The notes: generated from the letters alone by a model not told the origin. A stretch of 64,000 bases of DNA from Pseudoxanthomonas sp. X-1 (GCF_020042665.1 NZ_CP083376.1:4004001-4068000), one strand, 5' to 3'; numbered from the stretch's first letter, positions 1 through 8,832 are shown. Made by a program: numbers and translations.

Positions 1-421
1 GCTTTCAAATAGAGTTCGGTAGTCCTGCCACTCATAAAAAGATCCGTCTAGCGCTTTATGGTCGTTCTCACCGCGAACATCACCGAACGCGTTTGGCTTT
101 GCGGCCATTGCTTGTCCTCAGAACTAAAATCTGGCAAGGAAGATGTGGCTCGTTGGCTCATCTCTTTTTTAACACACTTGGAAAACCGTTACGTCGGCTC
201 ACCCCCTATCGATCTTACTTCGCCTGGTTCCGTTGACCATATCCTTGTCGATCATGCTGGGGTCTTTGGAAGAACAGCGATGGCGGCGCGGTCGAGGTGA
301 GCTGAAAAGTCGATGTGCGGCCCACAGTCCAGGAGTGAGAGCTGCGCTCTGATCCGTGTTTTCACGCTTTCCCTTTCGCCGCCTACGCACACTCGAATCC
401 TCTCAAGCAGGAGGCTCCGCA
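1..421. other. Stretch without a recognisable gene
   Basis: This stretch is less GC-rich than the rest of the window. An open frame of 80 codons at 58-300 resembles no family I know and has no convincing ribosome binding site, so I do not call it. The last bases (409-414, AGGAGG) are the ribosome binding site of the next gene. It may be the edge of an accessory segment that lies mostly outside the window. Confidence 0.5.
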
Positions 422-769
422 GTGGCCCGATCAACCCGGTACGACGCGATTGACTTCACCCCGCCCAAGGGCGCCGCGCAGGCGGCGAGCCGGGGACTCA
501 GGCTGCGGGAGACGCATGGCCGCGGCGGGACGGCGGTGGGGGTCGCGCGGGCGCGCGACCTGGCGGCGCAGGCCACGCTGTCGCCGGCGACGGTGCGCCG
601 CATGACCTCCTACTTCGCGCGCCACGGCGTGGACAAGCAGGGCAAGGGCTGGGCCGATCGCACGCACCCGTCCGCCGGCTATATCGCCTGGCTGCTGTGG
701 GGCGGCGATGCGGGCAAGCGCTGGGCCGAGCGGATCGAGCAGCGCATGCGCAAGGCGGAGGCGACCTGA
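422..769 (+). CDS. Small conserved hypothetical protein (115 aa)
   Basis: I place the start at GTG 422 because AGGAGG at 409-414 lies 7 bases upstream; an ATG at 356 has no such site. The protein is basic and soluble with no signal peptide. Its C-terminal half has the pattern SPATVRRMTSYFARH, then PSAGYIAWLLWGGDAG, then WAERIEQRM. I have seen this kind of motif in small bacterial and phage-related hypothetical proteins, but I cannot name a function. The next gene starts one base after this stop, so the two are almost certainly co-transcribed. The partner is a lysine-rich histone-like protein, which makes a nucleic-acid-related role plausible but unproven. Confidence 0.7.
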   Translation: MARSTRYDAIDFTPPKGAAQAASRGLRLRETHGRGGTAVGVARARDLAAQATLSPATVRRMTSYFARHGVDKQGKGWADRTHPSAGYIAWLLWGGDAGKRWAERIEQRMRKAEAT

Positions 770-770
770 C

Positions 771-1109
771 ATGGCGACGACCAAGCAAGCGAAGAAAGCC
801 CCCTGGAAGAAGGCCAACCCGGCCAAGAAGTCGGCCAGCAAGACGCTCTCCAGCGGCCAGAAGGCCGAGGCCAAGTCCCGGGCGAAGAAGGCCGGGCGTC
901 CCTACCCCAACCTGGTCGACAACATGGCGGTCGCGAAGAAGACCACCAAGAAGGCCGCCAAGAAGGCGACCAAGAAGACTGCGAAGAAAGCCACCAAAAA
1001 GACCGCCAAGAAGGCAGTAAAGAAGACGACGAAGAAGGCCACCAAAAAGACGACCAAACAGGCCACCAAACGCGCAGGCGGCCGCACGAAGAAGACGGCG
1101 TCCAAGTAA
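771..1109 (+). CDS. Lysine-rich histone H1-like protein (112 aa)
   Basis: ATG 771 follows the preceding stop by one base. The first half contains the segment SSGQKAEAKSRAKKAGRPYP, a short conserved motif of small bacterial proteins. From about residue 58 the sequence is almost only Lys, Thr and Ala in a degenerate KKxTKKA repeat, ending in a GGRTKKTASK tail. The composition is that of bacterial histone H1-like proteins, which bind DNA through a disordered basic tail. I infer nucleoid or DNA binding. The repeat is imperfect at the DNA level, so its length may vary between strains. Confidence 0.75.
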   Translation: MATTKQAKKAPWKKANPAKKSASKTLSSGQKAEAKSRAKKAGRPYPNLVDNMAVAKKTTKKAAKKATKKTAKKATKKTAKKAVKKTTKKATKKTTKQATKRAGGRTKKTASK

Positions 1110-1243
1110 CACGCTTGCGCTGTGGGTCCGCAGGAGTCGGGGCTGCCGCCGATCACGGCAGCCCGTCCTCTGTCGGGTGGGCGTCCATCGCGGCGGCAGT
1201 ACCGATTTGCGCCAGGCGGCATGCGGCCCGCATGCCGCCCGCC

Positions 1244-2179
1244 TCAGCGGCGCTTCTTCGACGTTGGCGGCTCTGCCACCGCGATGTCCCGGTCGAGCAG
1301 GCAATCGATGAAGGCGCGCAGCGCGGGCAGCATGTGGCGGCGGCTGGAGTAGTAGAGGAACAGCCCCGGCACCGTGGGCGACCAGTCGGCCAGGACGCGC
1401 TTGAGCCGTCCTTCGGCCAAGGCGTCGGCGATGCCGCCGTCGTTGTAGGCGTACAGGATGCCCAGCCCCTGCAGGGCGGCGGGCACGATGATGTCCTGGT
1501 GGTTGGAGATCACCTTGCCCTCGCCGAAGTATTCGATCGTCTTGTCCTTCTTGCGGAAGGGCCAGCCGGCGATCTTGCCGCTGCCGGGGAAGCGCCAGTT
1601 GATGCAGTCGTGGCGGCTCAGGTCCGCCGGCGTGCGCGGTTCGCCGCGCCGGGCGAGGTAATCGGGCGAGGCCACGGCGAGCAGTTCGAAGTCCGGCGTC
1701 AGGCGGACGGCGACCATGTCCTTCTGCAGCCGGCCGCCCACGCGGATGCCGGCATCGAAGCCTTCGCCCGCGATGTCGCTCAGTCCGTCGTCGATGACGA
1801 TGTCGAGCACGACCTCCGGATGCGCGGCGGCGAAGCGCCCCAGGCGCGGGGCGATCAGGCGTTCCACCGCCATGCTGAGCGTGTTGATGCGCAAGGTGCC
1901 CGCCGCGCGTGCGCGCGTGCCCACGGCCTGGGCCACCGCCTGGTCCATGTCGCGCAGCATCGGGGCGACGCGCTCGTGCAGCCGCCGCCCGGGCTCGGTC
2001 GGCGACACGCTGCGGGTGGTGCGGTTCAACAGGCGAACGCCCAGCCGGGATTCCAGCTGGCGGATGGTCTGGCTGAGGGCGGAGCGCGACACGCCCAGGT
2101 GATCGGCCGCGCGGGCGAAGCTCGTGCGGTCGACCACGGCCACGAAGGCCTTGAGTTCGGCGAATTCCGAGCCGCGCAT
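1244..2179 (-). CDS. LysR-family transcriptional regulator
   Basis: A 311-residue protein of normal LysR length. The N-terminal winged helix-turn-helix is at about residues 5-65 (FAELKAFVAVVDRTSFARAA, then SALSQTIRQLESRLG and LLNRTTRSVSPTEPG). A periplasmic-binding-like effector domain follows from about residue 90. It resembles the subgroup that often regulates a divergent oxidoreductase. It is transcribed away from the NTF2-like protein and dehydrogenase at 2278-3386, its likely targets. The effector cannot be read from sequence. An imperfect dyad at 2192-2217 in the shared promoter is a candidate binding site. Confidence 0.92.
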   Translation of the reverse strand: MRGSEFAELKAFVAVVDRTSFARAADHLGVSRSALSQTIRQLESRLGVRLLNRTTRSVSPTEPGRRLHERVAPMLRDMDQAVAQAVGTRARAAGTLRINTLSMAVERLIAPRLGRFAAAHPEVVLDIVIDDGLSDIAGEGFDAGIRVGGRLQKDMVAVRLTPDFELLAVASPDYLARRGEPRTPADLSRHDCINWRFPGSGKIAGWPFRKKDKTIEYFGEGKVISNHQDIIVPAALQGLGILYAYNDGGIADALAEGRLKRVLADWSPTVPGLFLYYSSRRHMLPALRAFIDCLLDRDIAVAEPPTSKKRR

Positions 2180-2191
2180 TGTGCTGCTTTT

Positions 2192-2217
2192 CCTACATAG
2201 CCTGATCAGATAGTAGG
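2192..2217. promoter_or_regulatory. Candidate LysR operator in a divergent promoter
   Basis: CCTAC and GTAGG arms flank an AT-richer centre with TGATCA. The site lies between the LysR gene and the divergently transcribed NTF2-like gene, where LysR autoregulatory sites normally lie. Symmetry is imperfect and there is no experimental support. Confidence 0.35.
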
Positions 2218-2277
2218 TGATTCTCTAATCCAATGGCGCGCCTCAAGCTGGATCCACCTTCCCACTGGATCCCTGCG

Positions 2278-2607
2278 ATGCAAGACCTCGCGCTACCCGA
2301 GCCGATCGCGGCTTACTTCGACGCCGACCGCCAGGATGGTCAGGCGGTCGCCCGCTGCTTCACCAGGGAGGGCACCGTCCTCGACGAGGGCGGCGTCCAC
2401 ACAGGCGCGGCGGCGATCGACGCCTGGAAGACCGCAGCGTCCGCCAAGTACCGCTACACCGCCAGACCGCATACGCTCGAAACGCAGGGGCGGCGTTACG
2501 TGGTCACCAGCCAGGTGTCGGGGGACTTCCCGGGCAGCCCGCTGGACCTGCGCTACATCTTCGTCCTGGAGCGCGGCAAGATCGCCTCGCTGGAGGTCAC
2601 GCCATGA
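2278..2607 (+). CDS. SnoaL-like / NTF2-fold protein
   Basis: About 109 residues from ATG 2278; an in-frame ATG at 2233 would add 15 poorly conserved residues. The order of elements (PIAAYFDADRQDGQAVARCF, then FTREGTVLDEGG, then IDAWKTA and YRYTARPH) is that of the NTF2-like SnoaL group. These proteins form a small cone-shaped pocket used as isomerase, hydrolase or carrier domains. The substrate is unknown. Its stop overlaps the start of the following dehydrogenase (ATGA), so the two are translationally coupled and probably act on the same compound. The divergent LysR protein is the likely regulator. Confidence 0.8.
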   Translation: MQDLALPEPIAAYFDADRQDGQAVARCFTREGTVLDEGGVHTGAAAIDAWKTAASAKYRYTARPHTLETQGRRYVVTSQVSGDFPGSPLDLRYIFVLERGKIASLEVTP

Positions 2608-3386
2608 ACTTCGACCTTCAGCTCGCGGGCAAGCGCGTGCTTGTCACCGGCGGCACGCGCGGCATCGGTGCGGCCGTCGTCGCCCTGCTGGCCCAGCTTG
2701 ATGCGCGGGTGGTGGCGAGCGCGCGCTCCACACCGGAGCACGCGGTGGCAGGGGTCCACTACGTGGCGGCGAACCTGGCGACCGCCGAGGGCGTCGGTGA
2801 GGTCGTGGAGGCGACCCGGCAGCAGCTAGGCGGCGTCGACATCCTGATCAACGTGGTGGGCGGCTCGTCGGCGCCCGCGGGCGGCTTCGCCATGCTGGAC
2901 GACGCGGAATGGGCCAAGGCGCTCGATCTGAACCTGATGGCGGCGGTGCGGATGGATCGCGCGTTGCTTCCGGCGATGCTCGCGCAGGGCGCCGGCGTGA
3001 TCCTGCATGTGACCTCGATCCAACACGTGCTGCCGCTGCATGATTCGACCACCGCCTATGCCGCGGCGAAGGCGGCGTTGTCCACCTACAGCAAGGCGCT
3101 CTCCAAGGAGGTGACCCCGCAAGGCGTGCGCGTTGTGCGCGTCTCGCCGGGCTGGGTGGAGACGGAGGCCTCGGTCGATTTTCTCGGCACCATCGCCGCC
3201 AACGCGGGCACGGACGAGGACGGCGCCAGGCAGATGGTCATGGACGCGCTGGGCGGGATCCCGCTGGGGCGGCCGGCCACGCCCGGCGAGGTGGCCGATC
3301 TGATCGCCTTCCTGGTGTCGCCGCGGGCGGCCTCCATCTCCGGATCGGAGCACACGATCGACGGCGGCACCGTGCCGACCGCGTAA
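2604..3386 (+). CDS. SDR-family oxidoreductase
   Basis: 260 residues, typical of a classical short-chain dehydrogenase. The nucleotide-binding motif TGGTRGIG is at residues 15-22, and the catalytic Tyr-x3-Lys is visible as YAAAK at about residue 152, preceded by a Ser in HVTSIQ. The C-terminal SGSEHTIDGG is also characteristic. The substrate is not predictable. It overlaps the NTF2-like gene by four bases and forms a two-gene operon opposite a LysR regulator. It ends about 140 bases before a convergent LysR gene. Confidence 0.9.
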   Translation: MNFDLQLAGKRVLVTGGTRGIGAAVVALLAQLDARVVASARSTPEHAVAGVHYVAANLATAEGVGEVVEATRQQLGGVDILINVVGGSSAPAGGFAMLDDAEWAKALDLNLMAAVRMDRALLPAMLAQGAGVILHVTSIQHVLPLHDSTTAYAAAKAALSTYSKALSKEVTPQGVRVVRVSPGWVETEASVDFLGTIAANAGTDEDGARQMVMDALGGIPLGRPATPGEVADLIAFLVSPRAASISGSEHTIDGGTVPTA

Positions 3387-3525
3387 GCCGCACCGGCCGC
3401 CGTGGGCGCTGCGGGTGGCTTGGGCGGCGGGCAGCGCGCTGGGCGGCGGGTCGAAGCCGGATGCGCCCTCGGAGGTTCGGGCGCTTGGCTCTTGGAATCG
3501 ACTCCGCCGCATCCGGAACGGGCCG

Positions 3526-4389
3526 CTAGCCCGGCGGCCTGTCGCTCAACATCCTGTCCGTGATCTCGAGCATCGCGCGCAGCCGGTCCATGTGCCTGAG
3601 GTCCTGGTGATAGCCGAGCCAGATGTCCCGAGTGGGCGGGGTGCCGCGCGTTTCGATGCGCTGCAGCCCCGCGGTCGCATCGCCCAGCGGGCGCGGCAGC
3701 ACGGCCAAGCCGCGCCCGCGCAGGCACATCTGCGCCTGCACGCTGCGGCTGGTGCTGGTGAAGACGCGCGGCGCATCGGGGAAGCGCTCGATCAGCCAGG
3801 CCACGTCCGGGAAATGGCTCTGCGCGGTGTTCATCAGGATCAGGCCGACGGACGCGGGGTCGGCTTCCACCGCCGCGGCCGTCTGCGCCGTGGCGTACAG
3901 GCCGTAGTGCAGGGTCATCAGGCGGCGCTGGACGAGGTCGGGCTCGCTGAAGGGGACCAGGCGGAAGGCGACGTCGGCCTCGCGGCGGGTCAGGTCCAGC
4001 TGGCGGTAGCTGGCGATCACTTCGGGCACCACGGCCGGATGCAGCCGCCCCAGCTCCACGAAGACCGGCGCCAGCACGAAGGCGGCGAACCAGTCGGCCG
4101 ATGAGATCCGCAGCAGGCCCTCGAGCCGGTCATGGTTGCCCGCCAGGCGGCGCTCCATGGACAGCGCGGCGTTCTCCATGGACTCGGCCAGCGACAGCAC
4201 GCGGTCGCCCGCATCGGTGAGCACCAGGCCGTCGCGGGTGCGGCGGAAGAGCGGCTGCTCAGCCTCGTCTTCGAGCGCCTTGATCCGCCGGCCGACCGTG
4301 GGGTGGCTCACGCCGAGGCGCCGGGCCGCTTCGCCCAGCGAGCCCGCGCGCGCGACCGCCAGCAGGATCCTGACATCGCTCCATTCCAT
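3526..4389 (-). CDS. LysR-family transcriptional regulator
   Basis: 287 residues. The N-terminal helix-turn-helix (MEWSDVRILLAVARAGSLGE, then EAARRLGVSHPTVGRRIKAL) is complete, followed by an effector domain ending near residue 285. It diverges from the dehydrogenase and MFS exporter at 4613-6838, with about 220 bases of shared promoter, so it probably controls them. Its targets and inducer are inferred only from position. It is not closely similar to the LysR at 1244-2179. Confidence 0.9.
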   Translation of the reverse strand: MEWSDVRILLAVARAGSLGEAARRLGVSHPTVGRRIKALEDEAEQPLFRRTRDGLVLTDAGDRVLSLAESMENAALSMERRLAGNHDRLEGLLRISSADWFAAFVLAPVFVELGRLHPAVVPEVIASYRQLDLTRREADVAFRLVPFSEPDLVQRRLMTLHYGLYATAQTAAAVEADPASVGLILMNTAQSHFPDVAWLIERFPDAPRVFTSTSRSVQAQMCLRGRGLAVLPRPLGDATAGLQRIETRGTPPTRDIWLGYHQDLRHMDRLRAMLEITDRMLSDRPPG

Positions 4390-4612
4390 CGCCGCACCAG
4401 CCGTTCAAATCTGTACGCCGAATATGCAGGAATGGCAGTACACAAACAATGCTGTAAGTCTCACGATGCCAGCCCCTGCATTGGCTCCGGACGAGCCTGG
4501 CCCGTCGAGCCGGCATGGCGCCTGGTCTGCCTGACCCGCCCCCGCAGGGACCCGCGGCCTTCCTCGGCCGTTCCCGCCGATCCCGGCGATCCCCCATGCG
4601 GAGTCGAACAAC

Positions 4613-5359
4613 GTGAGCAGGTTGCACAACAAGGTCGCCCTGGTGACGGGCGCTTCAAAAGGCATTGGCGCGGGCATCGCCCGCCGGCTGGCCAGCGACG
4701 GCGCGCAGGTCGTCGTCCACTACGCCACCGACCAGCGCGGGGCGCAGGCGGTCGTCGCCGACATCGAGGCGGCGGGCGGGCGCGCGGTGGCGGTGCAGGC
4801 CGATGTGCGCCACCAGGCCGAGGTCGCGGCGCTGATCGATGCCACGCTCGGGCAGTTCGGCCGGCTGGATGTGCTGGTGAACAACTCGGGCATCTACCAG
4901 TTCGCCAGGATCGAGGACAGCAGCGAGGCGCTGTACCGCCAGCAGTTCGACATCAACGTGCTCGGGCCGCTGCTGGTCACCGGCGCGGCGGTGCCGTTCC
5001 TGCGCGAGGGCGCCAGCATCATCAACGTCAGCTCGTTCGTCACCCGCGTGCTGCCGGTGGAAAGCGCGATCTACAGCGGCACCAAGGGCGCGCTGGATGC
5101 GATCACCGGCGTGCTGTCGCGCGAGCTGGGCCCGCGCGGGATCCGCGTCAACGCGGTCAATCCCGGCCTGATCGAGACCGACGGCACCCACGCTGCCGGC
5201 GTCATCGGGTCCGACTTCCATGCGTGGAACCAGGCGCAGACGCCGCTGGGCCGCATCGGCCAGGTCACGGACGTCGCCTCGATCGTCGCGTTCCTGGCCT
5301 CCGACGACGCGGGCTGGGTGAGCGGCGAACGCATCCTCGCCTCCGGCGGCATGCGCTGA
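4613..5359 (+). CDS. SDR-family oxidoreductase
   Basis: 248 residues from GTG 4613 (MSRLHNKVALVTGASKGIG). Motifs seen are the nucleotide-binding TGASKGIG, NNSG at about residue 90, a serine in NVSSF, and the catalytic YSGTK near residue 155. FLASDDAGWVSGERILASGG at the C-terminus is typical of the 3-oxoacyl-ACP reductase-like group. The next gene, an MFS exporter, begins 39 bases later on the same strand. The pair probably modifies and exports a small molecule under the divergent LysR protein. Start choice is moderately certain; no ATG fits better. Confidence 0.88.
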   Translation: MSRLHNKVALVTGASKGIGAGIARRLASDGAQVVVHYATDQRGAQAVVADIEAAGGRAVAVQADVRHQAEVAALIDATLGQFGRLDVLVNNSGIYQFARIEDSSEALYRQQFDINVLGPLLVTGAAVPFLREGASIINVSSFVTRVLPVESAIYSGTKGALDAITGVLSRELGPRGIRVNAVNPGLIETDGTHAAGVIGSDFHAWNQAQTPLGRIGQVTDVASIVAFLASDDAGWVSGERILASGGMR

Positions 5360-5398
5360 GGCGGCCCTTCGCCACGACTCGCAAGACGAGGTACTCCT

Positions 5399-6838
5399 AT
5401 GAACGCATCAATCGCGGAAGCCAGCGGCCCGGACGCGCGCCGCTGGATCGCCCTGGTCGTCCTGCTGACCGGCACGCTGCTGCCGCCGCTGGACTTCTTC
5501 ATCGTCAATGTCGCGCTGCCGGCCATCCGCGACGACCTGCACGCCTCGCCGGACGTGTCGCAGCTGGTGGTGTCGGTGTACGCCACCGCCTATGCGGTCA
5601 CCCTGGTGCTGGGCGGCCGGCTGGGCGACATCCTGGGGCGCAAGCGCACGTTCCTGGCGGGCATGGTCGGCTTCGGCGTGGCGTCCGCGCTGTGCGGGCT
5701 GGCGCCCTCGGCCGAGGTGCTGGTCGCCGGCCGGCTGCTGCAGGGCGTGTCGGCCGCGGTGATGGCGCCGCAGTCGCTGGCCTTCATCCATGCGCTGTTC
5801 CAGGCGAGCGAGAAGAACCGCGCGCTCAGCCTGTACGGGGCCACGTTCGGGCTTGCGTCGGCGGCGGGCCAGCTGCTGGGCGGCGTGCTGGTGGCGGCCA
5901 GCCCGTGGGGCCTGGGCTGGCGGAGCGTGTTCCTGGTCAACCTGCCGGTCATCGCGGTCGCGATCCCCGCGGCGCTGGTGCTGCTGCCCGAGCGCAAGGC
6001 CGCGGACCCGGAGCGCCTGGATCTGGCGGGCGCGGCGCTGCTGGCGTTGGGGCTACTGGCGCTGGTGGTGCCGCTGATCGAGGGCCGTGAGCGCGGATGG
6101 CCCTGGTGGTGCCTGGGCGCGCTGGCGCTGGCGCCGCTGCTGCTGTTCGTGTTCTGGCGTTACCAGAACGCCCGGGAACGCTCTGGGGGCTCGCCGCTGG
6201 TCTCGCCCAGTGCGCTTTCCTCCCCGGCGCTTCGGCGCACGCTGGTGGCGACGCTGTTCTTCTATGCGCTGGCGGCGTTCTTCCTGATCTTTTCGGTCTA
6301 CCAGCAGGCGGGGCTGCACCACGGTCCCCTGGCGGCCGGCATCGCGATCCTGCCCGTGGGCGTGGGGCTGCTGCTGGGCGCGCTGAGCGGCCCGCGCGTG
6401 GCGCAACGGCTGCATGCGCGCACGGCCGCCTTCGCCATGAGTCTGGAAGCGACGGGACTGGCGGTCGCGGCCGTCCTGGTGGCCTTCGCCAAGCCTGCGT
6501 GGCTGCCGCTACCCCTGGCGCTGATCGGCATCGGGCAAGGCATCGCGCACCCGGCGCTGGTGCGGCTCAACGTGGACCAGGTGGAGGAGCGCTGGGCCGG
6601 GCTCGCCGCCGGCGTGGTCAGCGCCGTGCTGCAGATCAGCGCCGCACTGTCGGTCGCGCTGGTGGGCGGGGTGTTCTTCGCGATGGTGCCCGACGGTGCG
6701 AGCGCAGGAGCGGTCGCCCACGGCTTTGCGGTCGCCGCGCTCCTCATCGCCGCCGCGCTGGCGATCGCCGCGGTCCTCAGCTGGCCGCGGGAGCACCGCG
6801 ATGCCAGGGGCGCCCGCGGCGTGCGGGAGAGCGCATGA
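5399..6838 (+). CDS. MFS drug/compound exporter (DHA2-like)
   Basis: 479 residues with hydrophobic segments spread over the whole length, consistent with about 14 transmembrane helices of the DHA2 subgroup. The family motif A is visible as GGRLGDILGRKRTF between the second and third helices, and a proline/glycine-rich segment appears near residue 135. It probably exports an organic compound using the proton gradient. It lies directly downstream of a short-chain dehydrogenase and divergent from a LysR regulator, a common arrangement for resistance or detoxification. The substrate is unknown. Confidence 0.88.
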   Translation: MNASIAEASGPDARRWIALVVLLTGTLLPPLDFFIVNVALPAIRDDLHASPDVSQLVVSVYATAYAVTLVLGGRLGDILGRKRTFLAGMVGFGVASALCGLAPSAEVLVAGRLLQGVSAAVMAPQSLAFIHALFQASEKNRALSLYGATFGLASAAGQLLGGVLVAASPWGLGWRSVFLVNLPVIAVAIPAALVLLPERKAADPERLDLAGAALLALGLLALVVPLIEGRERGWPWWCLGALALAPLLLFVFWRYQNARERSGGSPLVSPSALSSPALRRTLVATLFFYALAAFFLIFSVYQQAGLHHGPLAAGIAILPVGVGLLLGALSGPRVAQRLHARTAAFAMSLEATGLAVAAVLVAFAKPAWLPLPLALIGIGQGIAHPALVRLNVDQVEERWAGLAAGVVSAVLQISAALSVALVGGVFFAMVPDGASAGAVAHGFAVAALLIAAALAIAAVLSWPREHRDARGARGVRESA

Positions 6839-6996
6839 GCGCCTGCTTCGCCGCGCCGTCGGCGATCGAGAACGGGATGCGCTCCCCAGGCAGCGCTGAA
6901 AAGCGTCTCCACGGGCGGATGGAATATTCCGGCGCTTGATGCGTCACACCACCGATCACGCGATCCACCCTTTCTCACCAACAAGGAACCGCCTCG

Positions 6997-7488
6997 ATGG
7001 GCATCTCACCAATTGGCTGGCTGCATACCCTCGGCAGCCTGCCGGCCATCCCCCTGGCCGCTTACATGCTCGTGAAGCATGGCCGCATCACGCCGACCAG
7101 CAAGGCGGGCCGCGCCTATTTCTGGTTCATGCTGCTGGGCGTGCTGACGGTGTACCCGATCGCGCACCAGCCGGTCAGCAAGCTCGCCGCGACCGTGACC
7201 CTGGCGACCTTGCTGGTGGGCTACGGCATCGCCCTCGCCCGACCCGCCGCGCGATTCTGGACCTACGTGCAGACCATCGCACTCAGCCTGAGCGTGTTCC
7301 TGCTCATGGTGCCCACCGTGTCGGAAACCCTGCGACGCCTCCCCGTCAGCCACCCGCTGGCGCAGGACCCCAAGGCGCCGTTGCTGCTTGGCGTGATCGG
7401 TGTGCTGTTCCTGACCCTCATCATCGGTGTCCCCCTGCAGCTGTGGGCGCTGTACCGGCAGCAGCGTCGGGCACTGGTGGCGCGTTGA
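6997..7488 (+). CDS. Small integral membrane protein
   Basis: 163 residues, AAGGA ribosome binding site about 10 bases before ATG 6997. Four to five hydrophobic segments are visible (about residues 5-25, 43-60, 64-85, 90-108 and 128-150). I do not recognise the family with confidence; short proteins of this type are annotated as membrane proteins or DUF2306-like. It lies downstream of the MFS gene, separated by about 160 bases, so it may have its own promoter. A transposase remnant begins 18 bases after its stop. Confidence 0.75.
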   Translation: MGISPIGWLHTLGSLPAIPLAAYMLVKHGRITPTSKAGRAYFWFMLLGVLTVYPIAHQPVSKLAATVTLATLLVGYGIALARPAARFWTYVQTIALSLSVFLLMVPTVSETLRRLPVSHPLAQDPKAPLLLGVIGVLFLTLIIGVPLQLWALYRQQRRALVAR

Positions 7489-7505
7489 TGCATGAGTGAA
7501 AGACA

Positions 7506-8142
7506 AAACCGGGGTCAGAGCGCACCTTTCCTACACCGCGCCCGCCATCACCCGATGTCATGGACGACGCACGGACCAATGCTAGGCGCACTCCGGATGC
7601 GAAGGATCGCCCATGCCTCGACAGCACGTCTGGACCCTGACGTGCCCCAGTACGATGCATTCACCACACTTATGCAGCCCCTAGGCAGCGCCATGTGCGC
7701 TACAGCGACGACCACTACCGGCGCGCCGGCACCCTATGGGAAGGACGCTACAACAGGATGACTTACCTGCTGCGCTGCTACCGCTACATCGAACTCAAAC
7801 CCGTCCGTGCTGGCACGGTCGCCGATCCCGCGGACTACCCCTGGTCCAGTCACGCGTACAAAGGACGGGAAAGCCGACGCACTCATCCCACCGCGCTACA
7901 GCGCGATCGCCCCGTCGAAGTGCGCGCGACGACCTACCGCTGCTCGTGATGGACGCCACCGACCCCGGCAAGAGCGCCACGATCCGTCTCAACCTGCAGC
8001 GCCAGCACGCGCTGGGGAACACGCGGTTTCGCGCGGCCATCGAACGACAGCTCGGACGGCGTGCAGGACAGGACCTGCTGCGCGCAGGGGAAGCCGCCGA
8101 AGGCCACTGCGTCAGAAGCGGAAACCACTCTGACCCCTGTTT
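7506..8142 (+). mobile_element. Decayed REP-associated transposase (RAYT) element with inverted ends
   Basis: The left end 7506-7520 (AAACCGGGGTCAGAG) and the right end 8128-8142 (CTCTGACCCCTGTTT) are inverted repeats matching at 14 of 15 positions. GGGGTCAGAG-type ends commonly flank RAYT genes in proteobacteria. Between them lies a broken Y1-type transposase (see the pseudogene entry). The right end stops three bases short of the stop codon of the GIY-YIG-like gene, so the element inserted at, or was retained against, that gene's 3' end. Confidence 0.75.
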
Positions 8143-8149
8143 CAGCTAG
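7641..8149 (+). pseudogene. RAYT transposase remnant
   Basis: Recognisable TnpA_REP pieces occur in different frames. One is YDAFTTLMQP, then after a frameshift YRRAGTLWEGRYN and CYRYIELKPVRAGTVADPAD, PWSSHAYKG; further on NLQRQHALGNTRFRAAIERQ with LGRR, the usual C-terminus. The N-terminal region, including the HUH-type His pair, is missing or degraded, and there is at least one frameshift plus an in-frame stop near 7949. The protein cannot be active. RAYTs normally mobilise short palindromic REP sequences; none of the window's palindromes can be tied to this copy from sequence alone. Confidence 0.75.
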
Positions 8150-8832
8150 ATCTTTTCCATTCGAACGTTCAAAAGATCATTAGCAAAAGCTCTAACGATC
8201 AGCGCTTCGAACTTCCCGATCAGGATGCCTGGAACCTCGAAGGCACTGAAATATGCTGCAATACCATATAGCGGGACTTGCTGCCGGACGATTTGGCGGG
8301 TCTTTTCCTCGTGTCCGCGATATTTCACTCGATTGGTAGGATGCGAAACACGCTTAATACTCTGAACTTCCTTCCTATTCCGGTTAAACGCATTGTTCAT
8401 CTCAGTCCATAGAGAGAGCTTGTGCGCCTTCCCAGCATAAATCGAACGACCCCGACTGTCGTGAAACACATAGATGCCGTGAGTTGACTCCAACTTTTGG
8501 CGAAGTCCGGACAAGTAAGGATGAACTTCGCCAGATTTATCACCAGTGGAAAATAGCTGCCTTTTTCCACCTGCGGTCACATACTGTTCGATGGGAAAGA
8601 ACTCTGCAACAGGAATAACCGTAGATTTGACCACGGACTCCCGCTGCGCCCTAGCAAAACTGATCGATAGATTCGCCATTTGCCTAGGCGTTAGTATGCC
8701 TGTTCTGTATTTAGCCAAGCCAGCCACTGTAACCCCTAAAGCATCAGCAATCACCCGCTCAGTAACTTGGCCGGCCCCATATCTTTTCTTCAGCCGCTTT
8801 TCAAACTCATTGATCAGATCATTTCCCTTCAT
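8146..8832 (-). CDS. GIY-YIG nuclease-like protein with N-terminal helix-turn-helix-like region
   Basis: 228 residues from the ATG at 8832, chosen because AAAGGAG (8845-8839) lies 6 bases upstream; an earlier in-frame ATG at 8868 lacks this. Residues 21-60 (QVTERVIADALGVTVAGLAK) look like a helix-turn-helix. The second half has a GIY-YIG signature: GIYVF at 119-123, IYAGKA at 131-136, and a late Glu (E209) in FEALIVRAF with an Asn at 222. The YIG element reads YAG and the usual following Arg is not obvious, so activity is uncertain. Lower GC than its neighbours suggests transfer. A defence or self-regulating nuclease role is possible but only inferred. Confidence 0.65.
   Translation of the reverse strand: MKGNDLINEFEKRLKKRYGAGQVTERVIADALGVTVAGLAKYRTGILTPRQMANLSISFARAQRESVVKSTVIPVAEFFPIEQYVTAGGKRQLFSTGDKSGEVHPYLSGLRQKLESTHGIYVFHDSRGRSIYAGKAHKLSLWTEMNNAFNRNRKEVQSIKRVSHPTNRVKYRGHEEKTRQIVRQQVPLYGIAAYFSAFEVPGILIGKFEALIVRAFANDLLNVRMEKI

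Noticed and set aside
58-300. 80-codon open frame at the left edge
   Set aside because: No family resemblance, no ribosome binding site, and a different frame from the well-supported gene at 422.
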